NCBI RefSeq assembly: GCF_016107625.1 | Contig: NZ_JABASV010000007.1 | Location: 165,120 to 229,119, forward strand | Length of the DNA stretch: 64,000 nt | Direction: 5' to 3' | From: Vreelandella alkaliphila | GTDB lineage: Bacteria > Pseudomonadota > Gammaproteobacteria > Pseudomonadales > Halomonadaceae | In this document: piece after piece, positions 18,225-28,532 of the stretch | Position numbering within the stretch: position 1 is the stretch's first letter | Layout: every line of letters begins with the position of its first letter | Made by a program: the position numbers and the translations under genes | Notes under the pieces: model-generated | Databases searched by the model: none | What the model saw: only the letters and a program-made list of their open reading frames with translations | What the model was told of the DNA's origin: nothing

Positions 18225-18893
18225 TTACTCGCTGTCATCCAGTTCTTGTTCCTGCTGAGCCAGCCGCCATCCGCCTAAGTCTTTATAGCGGTTGACCATC
18301 GCACAAAAGAGTTCTGCTGTGCGTTCGGTATCGTAGCGGGCCGAGTGGGCGGACTTGTTATCAAACTCGATACCTGCCGCACGGCACGCACGAGCAAGCA
18401 CTGTTTGACCATATACAAAGCCTGCAAGGGTTGCTGTGTCAAAGCTGGAAAAAGGGTGAAACGGATTCCGTTTTACGCTGCAGCGGTTCGCCGCCGCATT
18501 TAGGAAGCCATGATCAAAGGCAGCATTATGACCAACCAGTATTGCCCGAGAGCACCCATGTGCCTTGATTGATTTGCGGATGGGGCGAAAAATTTCACCT
18601 AGCGCTTCAGATTCGCTTAGCGCCACTTGGCGACGCAGTGGGTCATCTAGATTAATGCCTGTGAAATCAAGCGCAGATTGCTCAACGTTCGCGCCTTCAA
18701 ACGGATGAATGTGATACGCGTAAGTGGCGTCGGGTAATAAATTACCGTCAGGGTCCATGGTAAGCGTCACGGCAGCAATTTCGAGTACTGCGTCACTTTG
18801 GGCGTTAAACCCACCCGTTTCTAAATCAATGACAACCGGCAGATAACTGCGAAAACGTTGGGCCATCAATTCGCGGGCAAATGCCTCGCTCAT
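18225..18893 (-). CDS. rnt: Ribonuclease T
   Basis: A 222-residue DEDDh 3'-5' exoribonuclease that trims tRNA and other small RNA 3' ends. The exonuclease motifs are visible in order: [18 protein letters not shown], and [14 protein letters not shown] with the catalytic histidine and last aspartate. [12 protein letters not shown] and [10 protein letters not shown] are typical of RNase T rather than oligoribonuclease or DnaQ. It is divergent from argG across about 200 bases and reads toward pfp. Confidence 0.93.
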   Translation of the reverse strand: MSEAFARELMAQRFRSYLPVVIDLETGGFNAQSDAVLEIAAVTLTMDPDGNLLPDATYAYHIHPFEGANVEQSALDFTGINLDDPLRRQVALSESEALGEIFRPIRKSIKAHGCSRAILVGHNAAFDHGFLNAAANRCSVKRNPFHPFSSFDTATLAGFVYGQTVLARACRAAGIEFDNKSAHSARYDTERTAELFCAMVNRYKDLGGWRLAQQEQELDDSE

Positions 18894-19102
18894 GCAGCTC
18901 TCCTTAGTAAAGCGAGTAAGTAGTTAAAATAAGCGGTTAAAGCAACCCCTTTGTTGGCTATGATTCTAGCAGCTTTACCCCTTAGGCGTCGTTGACGGTA
19001 TTCGCTGAGCATTGAGAGCGCTATACTCGTAGTTTATGTTATTGCACTGCGCTCAGCGCGGTGTCGTTGGGTGAACTACTTTTCATGAACAAGGAGCAAA
19101 GA

Positions 19103-20323
19103 ATGTCCGATGTCAAAAAGGTTGTGCTGGCGTATTCAGGCGGCCTGGACACATCCGTTATCGTTAAGTGGTTGCAAGAGACCTACAACTGCGAGGTAGT
19201 GACCTTTACAGCCGACATCGGTCAAGGTGAAGAAGTCGAGCCCGCACGCGCTAAGGCTCAAGCACTAGGTGTTAAAGAGATCTATATCGAAGATCTTCGC
19301 GAGGAATTTGTTCGCGATTATGTATTCCCAATGTTCCGAGCGAACACCATCTATGAAGGCGAGTATCTCCTCGGCACTTCTATTGCTCGTCCGTTGATTG
19401 CTAAGCGCTTAATTGAAATTGCTAATGAGACGGGCGCTGATGCCATTTCTCACGGTGCAACGGGTAAAGGTAACGATCAGGTTCGTTTTGAACTGGGTGG
19501 CTACGCACTCAAACCTGGCGTGAAGGTTATTGCGCCCTGGCGCGAGTGGGATCTCACTTCGCGTGAGAAGTTGATGGCTTACTGCGAAGAGCACAATATT
19601 CCCGTTGATTTTTCTAATAAAAAGAAAAAATCACCGTACTCCATGGATGCCAACCTGCTGCACATTTCTTATGAAGGCGGCATTTTGGAAGACCCATGGG
19701 CCGAAGCAGAAGAGGACATGTGGCGTTGGAGTGTTTCTCCTGAAGCCGCGCCTGAGCAGCCGACTTATGTAGAGCTGACGTTTGAGAATGGCGATATCGT
19801 CGCTATTGATGGTGAAGCGCTTAAGCCTCATGAAGTGCTTGAAAAGCTTAACAAGCTAGGTGGCGATAATGGTATTGGCCGCCTGGATATCGTTGAAAAC
19901 CGTTATGTTGGTATGAAGTCCCGTGGTTGCTACGAAACACCGGGGGGCACGATCATGCTCCGTGCTCACCGCGCCATTGAGTCGCTGACGCTTGACCGTG
20001 AAGAAGCGCACTTGAAAGATCAACTAATGCCTAAATACGCTGAAGTGATCTACAACGGTTATTGGTGGAGTCCAGAGCGTCGTATGCTACAAGCGGCGAT
20101 CGACGAAACACAGAAAAACGTTGCGGGCGTTGTTCGCATGAAGCTCTATAAAGGCAATGCAACGGTTGTAGGGCGTAAGTCCGAGCAGTCGTTGTTTGAT
20201 GAGTCGATTGCAACGTTTGAAGATGATGCGGGCGCGTACGATCAAAAAGACGCAGAAGGCTTTATTAAGCTGAATGCATTGCGTCTACGGATTGCTGCCG
20301 GTAAAGGTCGTCAACAGAGCTAA
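19103..20323 (+). CDS. argG: Argininosuccinate synthase
   Basis: The 406-residue enzyme joins citrulline and aspartate using ATP in arginine synthesis. It starts [19 protein letters not shown] with the N-type ATP pyrophosphatase P-loop [22 protein letters not shown] and [17 protein letters not shown] are clear family segments. The ATG at 19103 has AAGGAG eight bases upstream, so I preferred it over in-frame GTG 19061 and ATG 19085. A hairpin terminator follows the stop by a few bases. Confidence 0.96.
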   Translation: MSDVKKVVLAYSGGLDTSVIVKWLQETYNCEVVTFTADIGQGEEVEPARAKAQALGVKEIYIEDLREEFVRDYVFPMFRANTIYEGEYLLGTSIARPLIAKRLIEIANETGADAISHGATGKGNDQVRFELGGYALKPGVKVIAPWREWDLTSREKLMAYCEEHNIPVDFSNKKKKSPYSMDANLLHISYEGGILEDPWAEAEEDMWRWSVSPEAAPEQPTYVELTFENGDIVAIDGEALKPHEVLEKLNKLGGDNGIGRLDIVENRYVGMKSRGCYETPGGTIMLRAHRAIESLTLDREEAHLKDQLMPKYAEVIYNGYWWSPERRMLQAAIDETQKNVAGVVRMKLYKGNATVVGRKSEQSLFDESIATFEDDAGAYDQKDAEGFIKLNALRLRIAAGKGRQQS

Positions 20324-20330
20324 GCATGCT

Positions 20331-20360
20331 AAGCGGCCAGGCGAAGTCTGGCCGCTTTTG
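20331..20360 (+). terminator. Rho-independent terminator of argG
   Basis: AGCGGCCAG (20332-20340) pairs with CTGGCCGCT (20348-20356), followed by TTTGTT. It ends just before the ribosome site of the next gene, which would then depend on readthrough or its own promoter. Confidence 0.75.
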
Positions 20361-20376
20361 TTGCGAAGGAGTCCGA

Positions 20377-20703
20377 ATGTTTAAAAAACTATTTTCTGGC
20401 CTGTTGGGTGGCGCGGGTGCTGGAGCCTCGGAAGGAGGCACCAAAGCGGCCGAGCCAGTTGAATATAAAGAGTACTTAATTGTGTCTCAGCCTGATAACC
20501 AAAGTGGACAATTTCGCGTCAGCGGTTGGATCCGTAAGTTGGATGGCGAGGGCGTTACTCACGAGCACCGCTTTGAACGCTCTGACATGCTGCCAGGTCG
20601 TGAAGCCTGTGATGCGATGATGGTCGCTAAAGCGCAGCGCTTTATTGATGAAGTGGGTGAGGAGATGTTTACGGCTGATCCTCGTAATGCTAGTGAAACC
20701 TAG
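20377..20703 (+). CDS. HlyU family protein
   Basis: A 108-residue small protein of the HlyU family (named after the Vibrio haemolysin regulator annotation, but a different fold from the ArsR-type HlyU). Begins MFKKLFSGLLGG, has a short Gly/Ala-rich linker, then a conserved core EYKEYLIVSQPDNQSGQFRVSGWI and FERSDMLPGREACDAMMVAKAQRFID. Its molecular role is not established. The start at 20377 has AAGGAG nearby; the frame upstream runs through the argG terminator and is not coding. Same strand as argG and the DUF294 gene. Confidence 0.8.
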   Translation: MFKKLFSGLLGGAGAGASEGGTKAAEPVEYKEYLIVSQPDNQSGQFRVSGWIRKLDGEGVTHEHRFERSDMLPGREACDAMMVAKAQRFIDEVGEEMFTADPRNASET

Positions 20704-20733
20704 CAAGCTTTTCGTTTAGTTGAGGAGCGGAGT

Positions 20734-21861
20734 ATGCACATGGTGTACCGTGCTTCCCCTTGGCGCTCCTTGGTATGTCATCATGGCTCATTGGATATCT
20801 CGGCGCTAAGTGCTCCACTTCGCGATTTTTACGCGCATACCTCTCTTTTTAATCCATCCTTATCTGACGCCTATGCCGCACAGCTCTCTTTTGTTGAGAC
20901 ATTGCTGCGTTATGACTTGCCTGCTTGGCGTATTAGCGAACTCATTAGCGACCACATCGCTTGGCTTTATCGCCAATCGATAGCAGCAGCGCTAGATGAA
21001 ATGCAGGCACAAGGGTGGGGTAAGCCGCCGGTGGATTACTGCGTTGTTACGCTCGGCTCGGCGGCACGCTTTGAAAGCTTGCTTGGGCCTGACCAGGACA
21101 ATGCGCTGATTATTGACGACTATCCTGACGCTCGACACGTTGAAATTGATGGCTACTTTCAGGCGCTAGGCGAACGTTTTACACAACGCTTAGATGAAGC
21201 AGGCATTCCGCTTTGCCGTGGCCATGTCATGGCGCGTTGGCCAATGTGGCGCAAGCGCTTGAGCGAATGGCAGCAGCAATTTGCAATTTGGAGTGCGGAT
21301 CGTCAGGTTAAGCGGGTGCAGCAAACCAATATATGGCTCGATTTTTATCCTGTGGCAGGGAATCCTGAGCTCGCACAAACGTTAGGCCAACGGGTGCGTT
21401 CAACTCTCTCAAGCGCGCCTTTGTTCATGGATGAAATGGCGGCGTTGTTAGATGAGTTGCCGGTGGCGCTTGACCGGTTTGGTCGCATTGCTTCACATCC
21501 TGGGCTAGCTGCTCCCTATGACCAAGCAATCGATCTTAAGCGACAAGGATTGATGCCTCTAATAAGCGCTGCCCGATTACTCTGTGTGCGATACCAGCGA
21601 AGTGAGATAGGAACACGTGAACGGCTAACGGCACTTGCCCATTTCACACGTGCGTTGACGAAGGAGCAATCGGACTTACTGATAGCCGCTTTTAACCGTA
21701 TGCAGCACTTGCTGCTAGAGCAGCAGCGCCACAATAAGTATCACGGGCAGACAGCTGACGGCTGGGTGGACCTGCGACGTCTTCGTGATGATCAGAGGTT
21801 ACTGCTGAAATTTGATTTACAGCAAATCAAAGCGTTTGTTAACCAAGTAAAGCGCTTATAA
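20734..21861 (+). CDS. DUF294 nucleotidyltransferase-like protein
   Basis: A 375-residue protein with the DUF294 putative nucleotidyltransferase domain, motif LGSAARFESLLGPDQDNALI at residues 107-126 (the GS..R.E and DQDNA pattern of GlnD/GlnE-type enzymes), followed by a helical DUF294 C-terminal domain. Homologues near acetate permease and acs genes usually carry cyclic nucleotide-binding and CBS domains in front; these are absent here. Its stop is 3 bases from the stop of the convergent sensor kinase, a family with which DUF294 genes often cluster, so a linked signalling role is plausible. Start ATG has GAGGAG six bases upstream. The substrate is unknown. Confidence 0.82.
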   Translation: MHMVYRASPWRSLVCHHGSLDISALSAPLRDFYAHTSLFNPSLSDAYAAQLSFVETLLRYDLPAWRISELISDHIAWLYRQSIAAALDEMQAQGWGKPPVDYCVVTLGSAARFESLLGPDQDNALIIDDYPDARHVEIDGYFQALGERFTQRLDEAGIPLCRGHVMARWPMWRKRLSEWQQQFAIWSADRQVKRVQQTNIWLDFYPVAGNPELAQTLGQRVRSTLSSAPLFMDEMAALLDELPVALDRFGRIASHPGLAAPYDQAIDLKRQGLMPLISAARLLCVRYQRSEIGTRERLTALAHFTRALTKEQSDLLIAAFNRMQHLLLEQQRHNKYHGQTADGWVDLRRLRDDQRLLLKFDLQQIKAFVNQVKRL

Positions 21862-21864
21862 CGG

Positions 21865-24633
21865 CTATTCCCCTGTAAGCTGCGAAGAGTTACTTAGAGT
21901 TGACTCCTTAGGGGCTGCTGGCAGCTCTAGGGTTAAGCATGCGCCACCTAGCGTTTTAGCGTCTTCCACCCAAAGCCTTCCACCAATGTGAGCAATAATG
22001 CCTCGACTGATAGGTAAGCCAAGGCCGCTACCTTTGGGGCGCCCGCGTGGTGTCTCACCGCTTTGCTGTATTTGATGAAATTTCTCAAATACGCGCTCAC
22101 GCTCGTCAGCGCTGATACCTGGGCCGTTATCTTCAACGCTTAAACGAAAATGATTACGGTGCCGATAAAGTGCCAGCCGCACTTGAGGCTGCTGGCGGTC
22201 AGCAAATTTACTGGCGTTATCGAGCAGGTTAATAATGACTTGCTCCAAGCGGTCTTGGTCACCGACCACCATGGCGGGGTCAGCCGCTAAACTGATATCG
22301 AGGGTAATACCTCGATCTTCATGTAAGCGGGCAACTGCATCGATGCTCTGCCTCGCTAGGGCTGCTAGGTCGAGGGTGACAGGATGAAGCGTCAAGCGAC
22401 CGCTCTCTAAGCGCGCAAGGTCAAGAATTTCCTCGATTAAACGCGAAAGACGCTGGCTCTCATGGACAATAACGCCCAGAAAATGTTGGCGTTTTTCATC
22501 GGGTAATTGATCACTATCGCGTAATATTTCGGCAAACGCGCGTATCGAGGTTAGCGGGGTTCGAAGCTCATGACTTACCATAGCGACAAACTCGTCCTTC
22601 AGGCGGTCAAGCTCGCGCAGCTGTTCATTGGCACTGCGTAGCTCGTCACTTACGGCGACTAATTCTTGTGATTTTTGCTCTAGTCGACGGTTGTACTCCA
22701 GGGTTTGTGACGTGGTGTCTAAAATACTCAAAATCGACTCAAGATCCAGTGCTTCTCCGCGTACCACTGAATTGATTAGTACGCGCGCTGATGCACTGCC
22801 AAGAGAGCCTGCTAGCGCCTGCTCTGAACGGGTAATTAGATCGGCCGTTGCCGGTTCGTCTGAGCGGTAGTCGCTTTTATTAATGCTTTGGTTAAACACC
22901 CGATGGGTGACTTGGTTGCCAAGGTAGCGAATAAGTAATTCTTTTAAGGCGCCTTGAGTCGTCTGTCCTCTCCATAAAGAGGTCGTTTGCAAGTTAGGGT
23001 GTAAGGCGCCAGTGAAAAGGGCGGCTTGGGTTTGCTCAAGTGGCGTAGGGCGGCTAAAAAGTGACACGCCAATCAGTAAGCCAACATTTGCCAGCATACT
23101 CCACAGCAGTGCGTGGGAATAAATATCCCAATCTTCCAGGCCAAATAAGCGGTAAGGCATCAGCCATGAAATGCCCCATGGCCCCTGAGTTAGAAACGTT
23201 GCATCTAACCAACCGGATTGGGCAAAACCTGGCAGCAGTAACGTATAGCACCAGACTAAAAAGCCTGCGATTAAGCCAGCGGTGGCTCCTTGGCGAGTCG
23301 CGCCGCGCCAGTAGAGGCCAATTAACAGGGCTGGGGCAAATTGTGCCACCCCCGCAAAGGAGACAAGCCCGATAGTGACAAGGCTGTAGGAGTCACCAAT
23401 CAGCGCGTGATATAGATAGCCAAGCAGCAGTATCAAAACGATGGCAATTCGGCGAATGCCCAACAGCCAACCTGCCAACTCGCCGGACGTGCTCAGGTGA
23501 AGGCGTTGTGTTCTTAGCAGTAAGGGCATAATGAGCTGGTTACTCACCATGGTAGAAAGTGCAATCGTTTCAACAATCACCATGCCAGTAGCTGCTGAAA
23601 GACCGCCTATAAATACGAGTAAGGGTAATCCTTCAAGCCCTGCAGAAAGGGGTAGTGTCAGCACAAAACTATCGGAATCGCCCGCGCCAGCTCCTAACAG
23701 AAGACCAGCAAAGGCGATAGGAATAACAAACAGGTTGATGAGCAACATATAAAGCGGAAATAACCAGCTCGCCCTGGCTAAATGCTGTTCATCGACGTTT
23801 TCGACAACCAGCACCTGGAACTGACGAGGCAGGGTTAAAAAAGCCAGAAAAGCAAGTATTAGCATTCCGGCCCAGCCAGTGGCACCGCCTGGTACGCTTT
23901 CCAACCCCATTTTTTCCGCTATTTCTGGCATTGTGGCGACGCTGGCGAATAGCGCACTGGGGCCTTCATACAACACAAACACCACAAAAATACCGACGGC
24001 CATAAACGCAATTAGCTTCACCAGTGATTCCAAGGCAATAGCAGCAACCATTCCCTCATGTCGTTCACTGGCATCGAGATGGCGGGTGCCGAAAAGTATA
24101 ATAAATACCGCAAGCACTAAGGCGACCCAAAGCGATTTGTCCAGCCAGAAACGCTCATCAACCAGGGTGGCATCCGCTGTATTGGGGTAGTTCACAAGTA
24201 CTGCATGGCTAACGGTGATCGCTTTTAACTGCAGTGCAATGTAGGGCGTTATACAAATAAGGGCCATTAATGCAACGAGTGCGCCTAAGCTGGTGCTTTT
24301 GCCATAACGAGCACTAATGAAATCAGCAATAGAAGTGATGCGCTGGCGGGATGCGATGCGTACCATTTTGCGAATGACGACAGGGGCGAGAAGCATCGCC
24401 AGGGTTGGACCAAGATAGATAAGCAGGAAGCTGGGGCCATGGTCTGCTGCGCGTCCCACGCTGCCATAGAACGTCCAGGCAGTGCAGTAAACGGCAATCG
24501 ATAGCGCATATACCGTGGGCGAGCCAATTAATGATCGGCCCTGCTCGGCACGACGGTCCCCCCACGCGGCGACGACAAATAGAAGCGCCAAATAGCCAAA
24601 TGCCGTTCCTAGAATCACTGCATCTGTACGCAT
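21865..24633 (-). CDS. SLC5 transporter-like sensor histidine kinase (CbrA/CrbS class)
   Basis: The 922-residue protein has about 13 membrane helices of the sodium:solute symporter (SLC5) fold in its first 520 residues, then a cytosolic linker resembling a STAC region, a coiled coil, a HisKA domain with phospho-acceptor H688 in SHELRTPL, and a HATPase domain with N-box NLLDNASKF and G-boxes DNGPGIS and GSGLGLPIS. CbrA and CrbS/MxtR proteins of this design sense carbon sources such as histidine or acetate. There is no C-terminal receiver; a separate receiver gene starts the operon. The start at 24633 lies two bases after the stop of the small membrane gene. The substrate is not deducible. Confidence 0.87.
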   Translation of the reverse strand: MRTDAVILGTAFGYLALLFVVAAWGDRRAEQGRSLIGSPTVYALSIAVYCTAWTFYGSVGRAADHGPSFLLIYLGPTLAMLLAPVVIRKMVRIASRQRITSIADFISARYGKSTSLGALVALMALICITPYIALQLKAITVSHAVLVNYPNTADATLVDERFWLDKSLWVALVLAVFIILFGTRHLDASERHEGMVAAIALESLVKLIAFMAVGIFVVFVLYEGPSALFASVATMPEIAEKMGLESVPGGATGWAGMLILAFLAFLTLPRQFQVLVVENVDEQHLARASWLFPLYMLLINLFVIPIAFAGLLLGAGAGDSDSFVLTLPLSAGLEGLPLLVFIGGLSAATGMVIVETIALSTMVSNQLIMPLLLRTQRLHLSTSGELAGWLLGIRRIAIVLILLLGYLYHALIGDSYSLVTIGLVSFAGVAQFAPALLIGLYWRGATRQGATAGLIAGFLVWCYTLLLPGFAQSGWLDATFLTQGPWGISWLMPYRLFGLEDWDIYSHALLWSMLANVGLLIGVSLFSRPTPLEQTQAALFTGALHPNLQTTSLWRGQTTQGALKELLIRYLGNQVTHRVFNQSINKSDYRSDEPATADLITRSEQALAGSLGSASARVLINSVVRGEALDLESILSILDTTSQTLEYNRRLEQKSQELVAVSDELRSANEQLRELDRLKDEFVAMVSHELRTPLTSIRAFAEILRDSDQLPDEKRQHFLGVIVHESQRLSRLIEEILDLARLESGRLTLHPVTLDLAALARQSIDAVARLHEDRGITLDISLAADPAMVVGDQDRLEQVIINLLDNASKFADRQQPQVRLALYRHRNHFRLSVEDNGPGISADERERVFEKFHQIQQSGETPRGRPKGSGLGLPISRGIIAHIGGRLWVEDAKTLGGACLTLELPAAPKESTLSNSSQLTGE

Positions 24634-24635
24634 GA

Positions 24636-24839
24636 TCAGCGTCCCGAACGTTGTTCCATTAACCAGGCGGTGAGGCCAATTACCGCACCCCAAGCAATAA
24701 ACAGATAAAGCGGCAGCCAGCTCATGCTCAAAGAGGTGAGCCGGTCAACCATGATAATCAGTGGGGGACTGAAGAGCAGTGTTGCTAGGGCGAATAAGGC
24801 TATTAAACGCTCGATTTGCCGTGAGCCTGGATGTTTCAT
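24636..24839 (-). CDS. Small membrane protein before the SLC5-type kinase (CbrX-like position)
   Basis: A 67-residue protein with two predicted membrane helices (about residues 11-30 and 40-59) and basic ends. Its start overlaps the stop of the exonuclease gene (ATGA) and its stop is two bases from the kinase start, so all are coupled. Small hydrophobic genes directly ahead of CbrA-type kinases are known (cbrX in Pseudomonas), and DUF4212-like small subunits accompany SLC5 transporters. It may help assemble or tune the sensor; sequence alone does not prove homology. Confidence 0.75.
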   Translation of the reverse strand: MKHPGSRQIERLIALFALATLLFSPPLIIMVDRLTSLSMSWLPLYLFIAWGAVIGLTAWLMEQRSGR

Positions 24840-26896
24840 GAGGCACTGGCATCCTGGCGATCAAACGCGTTGGCCTGCAGCGCCAACAGCTGCTCTAACG
24901 TATCCACGCCACGTGCTTCAAGCCGGGGTAACAACGCTAGCCATAACTCAGCGGTTACACGGGCGTCACCAAGCGCCGTGTGGCGAGTGCCTGGTGGGAA
25001 CGTAAGATCGTATCGTTGTGCCAAGGTATCTAAATCATGCCCATCTAACGCTTCGTCTAATGCTCTTGAGATTAATAAGGTATCGATGACAGGCATATCA
25101 AAGACAACCCCTTTGTTAGTAATGGCGAGCATATCAAACGCGGCATTATGCGCTAATAAAACCGCTTCACCGACGTAATCTCGAAAGCGCGTTAGGACAA
25201 TATCAAGGGGCGGCGCGCCGGCCACATCAGCATCTGTCAATCCGTGTATCGCTGTACTGGTAGGGGGGATTGGACGTTTCGGATCGACTTTTTGATCAAA
25301 GACCTCGCTGGCCAACAGCCGCGCATTGACCACCCGACAAGCCCCTAGGCTAATCACCGTATCCCCTCGGCGAAGCTCAAGGCCGGTGGTCTCAGTATCA
25401 AATGCAACCACCTCTAAACTGCGTAACGTGCGGTTAGCCAATTCTTCATCGGGTGGCGGCAGGTCAGCAATGCCGAAATCATGGAACTCTGGTCGCGGAG
25501 GTGCGGTTTCTCGAGGCGCCCCGACGCGCTCCATGGCTGGTAGCGGCAGGCGCAGGCGCGCATGAATAGCATCATCGTCAGCAAGGCTCCAAATATCGCT
25601 CGCATGCTGGCGCAGTACGTCTGACACCAGCGGATTAAGCGGCAGCGATGGCAGAGGCTGGCGACGCCATTTCGCTAGCTCATGCTCTGGTAAGGGGCTG
25701 CCTTGCCAAATTAAGTCCAAATAAACCCGCTTGTTGCCAAGGCATATCTCACCTTCAAAATGGCTAACCGGCAGGTGAGAATTAAGATGCTTGACTAAGG
25801 AATCAAACAGAACAATCAGTGCCGGTGCGTCGCCTTTAAACCAGGCAGGCATGCCGACGGGGGTGATGAGCCGATGCGCTGGATCTAAGCGTTCATCCAG
25901 GGCTTGCCAGAAGTCATTCGACCACATGGGGGTTAAGCGCTCGCCTTGATGTTGCAAATCATCCAATAACTGTCCGATTTGACCAACATTATCACCTAGG
26001 GTGGCGCCTTCCTCTTGGATTACCTGCTCGAACCGCTGGCGTAACATAGGGTTCTCAGTGCCGTTATGGCGCAGTTGTATCAGTGCATCCGCTGCACTGG
26101 TCAGGCTTGCCGTATGTTGGCGTAGGAGGGGTAGCTTGGTGGCGAGTTCTGCTCTAACACCCATTTCATTTGACCAGGACGCGGTTGCATCGCTAAACGT
26201 TAGTAGTGTTTCTCCATCACTGCCAGGAACTCGACGTAGCACAACCTTTAACCAGCGGTTATCACAAGGGGCAAGCAGTTCACGGGGCGAACCATCCGCT
26301 GGTAGTTGGCTGAGAGCTTGTTGTAGGCTGGCAACGGGTAGTAGCGCTTCTAAGCGTTTACCCAAGCCTAACGCCGTATTATCGCCAAAGAAATCTTCCG
26401 CGGCCTGATTGAATAGCATCAAACGGCGGTGGTGGTCACATAGCAATAAAGGGGTTTCGAGTACTTGTAGCAGCGTTTCTAATTCGCGGCGTATTTTTGC
26501 GGCGCTGCGTGCGCCATCGGCATGAGCCGTGGCTAATTGATTGCGGTCAATGCGCCAGCTCTCATGCACCCTTCGTAGGTCAGGGCCAAGCCCTTTTAGC
26601 CAGCCTTCTGGTGGGTGTTCATCACGAGCATCTGGGTTTGCCACTAATCTGGCTAGCTGAACCTGTAAATGGCGTAGAGGGGTGAACAGCATGCGTTCTA
26701 GTAGCAGGCCAACTAAAAATATCGTTGCGCCGCCGGAAAAACTGCCCAACCAGAGCGCTACACGGGTAGGGCCAGTAGGCGAAAGCTGAGCATCCAGCCA
26801 CGCAGCAAAAATAGCGCCCCCCAGCAAGCTGATACCACTTAGCAGCAGCCATAGGCCAATGAGTCGCTGACGTTTAGGGAGCCCATCACGGGTCAT
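24836..26896 (-). CDS. Membrane PAS / kinase-like protein fused to a DEDDh 3'-5' exonuclease
   Basis: A 686-residue chimera. Two membrane helices (about 14-34 and 42-62) are followed by a HAMP-like stretch, a PAS-like domain (about 135-225), a long helical region where a kinase would have its phospho-histidine, then a region resembling a worn HATPase ([16 protein letters not shown] like an N-box; [20 protein letters not shown] like the kinase end). No SHELRTP motif is present. The C-terminus is a complete DnaQ-type exonuclease: D500 and E502 in DTETTG, D588 in HNAAFD, H639 and D644. Both ends overlap neighbours by ATGA. Related exonuclease genes occur beside CrbS-type sensors; the function is unknown. 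Confidence 0.8.
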   Translation of the reverse strand: MTRDGLPKRQRLIGLWLLLSGISLLGGAIFAAWLDAQLSPTGPTRVALWLGSFSGGATIFLVGLLLERMLFTPLRHLQVQLARLVANPDARDEHPPEGWLKGLGPDLRRVHESWRIDRNQLATAHADGARSAAKIRRELETLLQVLETPLLLCDHHRRLMLFNQAAEDFFGDNTALGLGKRLEALLPVASLQQALSQLPADGSPRELLAPCDNRWLKVVLRRVPGSDGETLLTFSDATASWSNEMGVRAELATKLPLLRQHTASLTSAADALIQLRHNGTENPMLRQRFEQVIQEEGATLGDNVGQIGQLLDDLQHQGERLTPMWSNDFWQALDERLDPAHRLITPVGMPAWFKGDAPALIVLFDSLVKHLNSHLPVSHFEGEICLGNKRVYLDLIWQGSPLPEHELAKWRRQPLPSLPLNPLVSDVLRQHASDIWSLADDDAIHARLRLPLPAMERVGAPRETAPPRPEFHDFGIADLPPPDEELANRTLRSLEVVAFDTETTGLELRRGDTVISLGACRVVNARLLASEVFDQKVDPKRPIPPTSTAIHGLTDADVAGAPPLDIVLTRFRDYVGEAVLLAHNAAFDMLAITNKGVVFDMPVIDTLLISRALDEALDGHDLDTLAQRYDLTFPPGTRHTALGDARVTAELWLALLPRLEARGVDTLEQLLALQANAFDRQDASAS

Positions 26897-27267
26897 TGCG
26901 GGTTACCATTGAGCAGTGATTTAACTTTTTCAATTAGCGACTGGGTCGAAAACGGTTTGGTGATGTAGTCATCAGCCCCTAGCGCTAAGCCTTTCTCACG
27001 TTCGATATCTCGCCCATGGGCGGTCAGCATAATGACCGGCAGTTGGGCCGTCGCTTCTGAACGGCGAAGATGCTCTAGTACATCAAAACCGCTGATTCCG
27101 GGCAGGCTGATATCAAGCAGCAGCAGGTCGGGGGCGGAATCGTTGATACGTTCGAGTGCGGCTTCTCCGTCGTAGGCGGTGACAACTTGAAAGCCTGCCT
27201 GCTCCATTAAAAATTCCAGAGACAGTACAATATTGGGCTCGTCGTCGACCACGAGTACTTTGGCCAT
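26893..27267 (-). CDS. Stand-alone response regulator receiver
   Basis: A 124-residue CheY-like receiver with no output domain. The acidic pocket D8/D9, phospho-acceptor D52 ([10 protein letters not shown]), the threonine of VIMLTAH and the lysine of ITKPF are all present, so it should accept phosphate. The start at 27267 follows AGGGAGGG; a longer in-frame start 36 codons upstream gives a non-family tail. It heads a four-gene coupled operon and is the natural partner of the SLC5-type kinase encoded last. Lacking a DNA-binding domain it probably acts by protein contact; the known CrbR and CbrB partners do bind DNA, so this differs. Confidence 0.9.
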   Translation of the reverse strand: MAKVLVVDDEPNIVLSLEFLMEQAGFQVVTAYDGEAALERINDSAPDLLLLDISLPGISGFDVLEHLRRSEATAQLPVIMLTAHGRDIEREKGLALGADDYITKPFSTQSLIEKVKSLLNGNPQ

Positions 27268-27420
27268 GATGCCCTCCCTAAAGGGGTCGTTGTTAGGTGT
27301 TTGATTAGAGTGTATGTAGCGCGACAGGTTAGGCCAAGACGACCTTGGCCGAATGCTCGTAACGTCTCTCATCAAGTGGCTGCTTTTTACTTCGCTTAAT
27401 GGGCTTTTATTAAGGTGTTT

Positions 27421-28479
27421 ATGCGCGTTTTATTATTGTCTGCTTATGAGGCTGTTAGTCACCGCTATTGGGCACAAAGTCTGATGGCTGAAGTAAATGA
27501 TGTCTCTTGGACGTTGCTGAGCTTGCCGCCACGCCACTTTTCGTGGCGAATCCGCGGTAACCCATTGAGTTGGTGGTTAAAAGAGTATGAGACACTGAGT
27601 GAACCCTATGAGGTTGTGTTAGCCACTTCGATGGTCGATATTGCCACGCTCGTTGGCTTATTCCCTCATTTAGGGCGTGCCAGAAAGATTGTTTACTTTC
27701 ATGAAAACCAGTTTGCTTACCCAGAGTCTAGTGATCAAATCTCCCAAGTGGAGGCCAAAATGGTCAATTTATACGCGGCGTTGGCGGCGGATACGTTGGT
27801 GTTTAATACCGCCTACAACCGTGATTCTTTTTTTGACGGCGCGCGGCGGTGGTTAAAAAAGATGCCTGAAAACCTGCCAGCAGCTAAACCGTTAGAGCGT
27901 TTACGCCAACAGTCAAAAGTGTTGCCTGTGCCAATAATGCCGTCAGGTAAAGCCTCCCCAACTAACGCACACCCACGGCGGATTATTTGGAATCATCGTT
28001 GGGAGTACGATAAAAACCCCGAGGATTTCTTTGCGGTGCTGTTCAAGCTGAGTGAGCAGCAGGTTCCTTTTGAGCTGGCGGTGCTTGGGCAGCGATTTCG
28101 TGATGTACCCGCTATTTTTGAAGAGGCAGAAGAACGCTTGGCGGCGCACACGATTTGCTGGGGGCCGCAGCCAGAAGCAGAGTACCGAGCGTTGCTAGCG
28201 GGTGGTGGTATTGTGGTCTCTACTACTTGGCACGAGTTCCAGGGGTTAGCCATTATGGAAGCTGCCCAGCGCGGCGCGATTCCGCTAGTACCCGACAGGC
28301 TGTGTTTCCCCGAACTCTACCCTAATGACTATCGCTTTGATGGCACGCAAGAGGGGCTTTACCAACGACTGCACGCTTGGTTAACCGATCCCGCTAGCCA
28401 ACCAGCACTGTTGAATACCCAGCAGTGGCAGTGGCCCGAATGGCGTCGCGCTTACCGTGCGCTTTTGATGGGGCACTGA
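27421..28479 (+). CDS. Glycosyltransferase of the tRNA-queuosine alpha-mannosyltransferase (QTMAN, DUF3524) family
   Basis: A 352-residue protein starting [21 protein letters not shown], with the DUF3524 N-terminal domain ([29 protein letters not shown]) and a GT-B C-terminal half ([48 protein letters not shown]). Vertebrate QTMAN (GTDC1) mannosylates queuosine in tRNA-Asp. Bacterial members share the fold, but their substrate is less well settled. The ATG at 27421 follows AAGG; the GTG two codons earlier is also possible. It diverges from the receiver gene and converges on nth. Confidence 0.85.
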   Translation: MRVLLLSAYEAVSHRYWAQSLMAEVNDVSWTLLSLPPRHFSWRIRGNPLSWWLKEYETLSEPYEVVLATSMVDIATLVGLFPHLGRARKIVYFHENQFAYPESSDQISQVEAKMVNLYAALAADTLVFNTAYNRDSFFDGARRWLKKMPENLPAAKPLERLRQQSKVLPVPIMPSGKASPTNAHPRRIIWNHRWEYDKNPEDFFAVLFKLSEQQVPFELAVLGQRFRDVPAIFEEAEERLAAHTICWGPQPEAEYRALLAGGGIVVSTTWHEFQGLAIMEAAQRGAIPLVPDRLCFPELYPNDYRFDGTQEGLYQRLHAWLTDPASQPALLNTQQWQWPEWRRAYRALLMGH

Positions 28480-28532
28480 TCACTGAATTGTTGGTCGAGG
28501 TCCTGCTTTGCTCACGTTAACAACCAGTGGGC

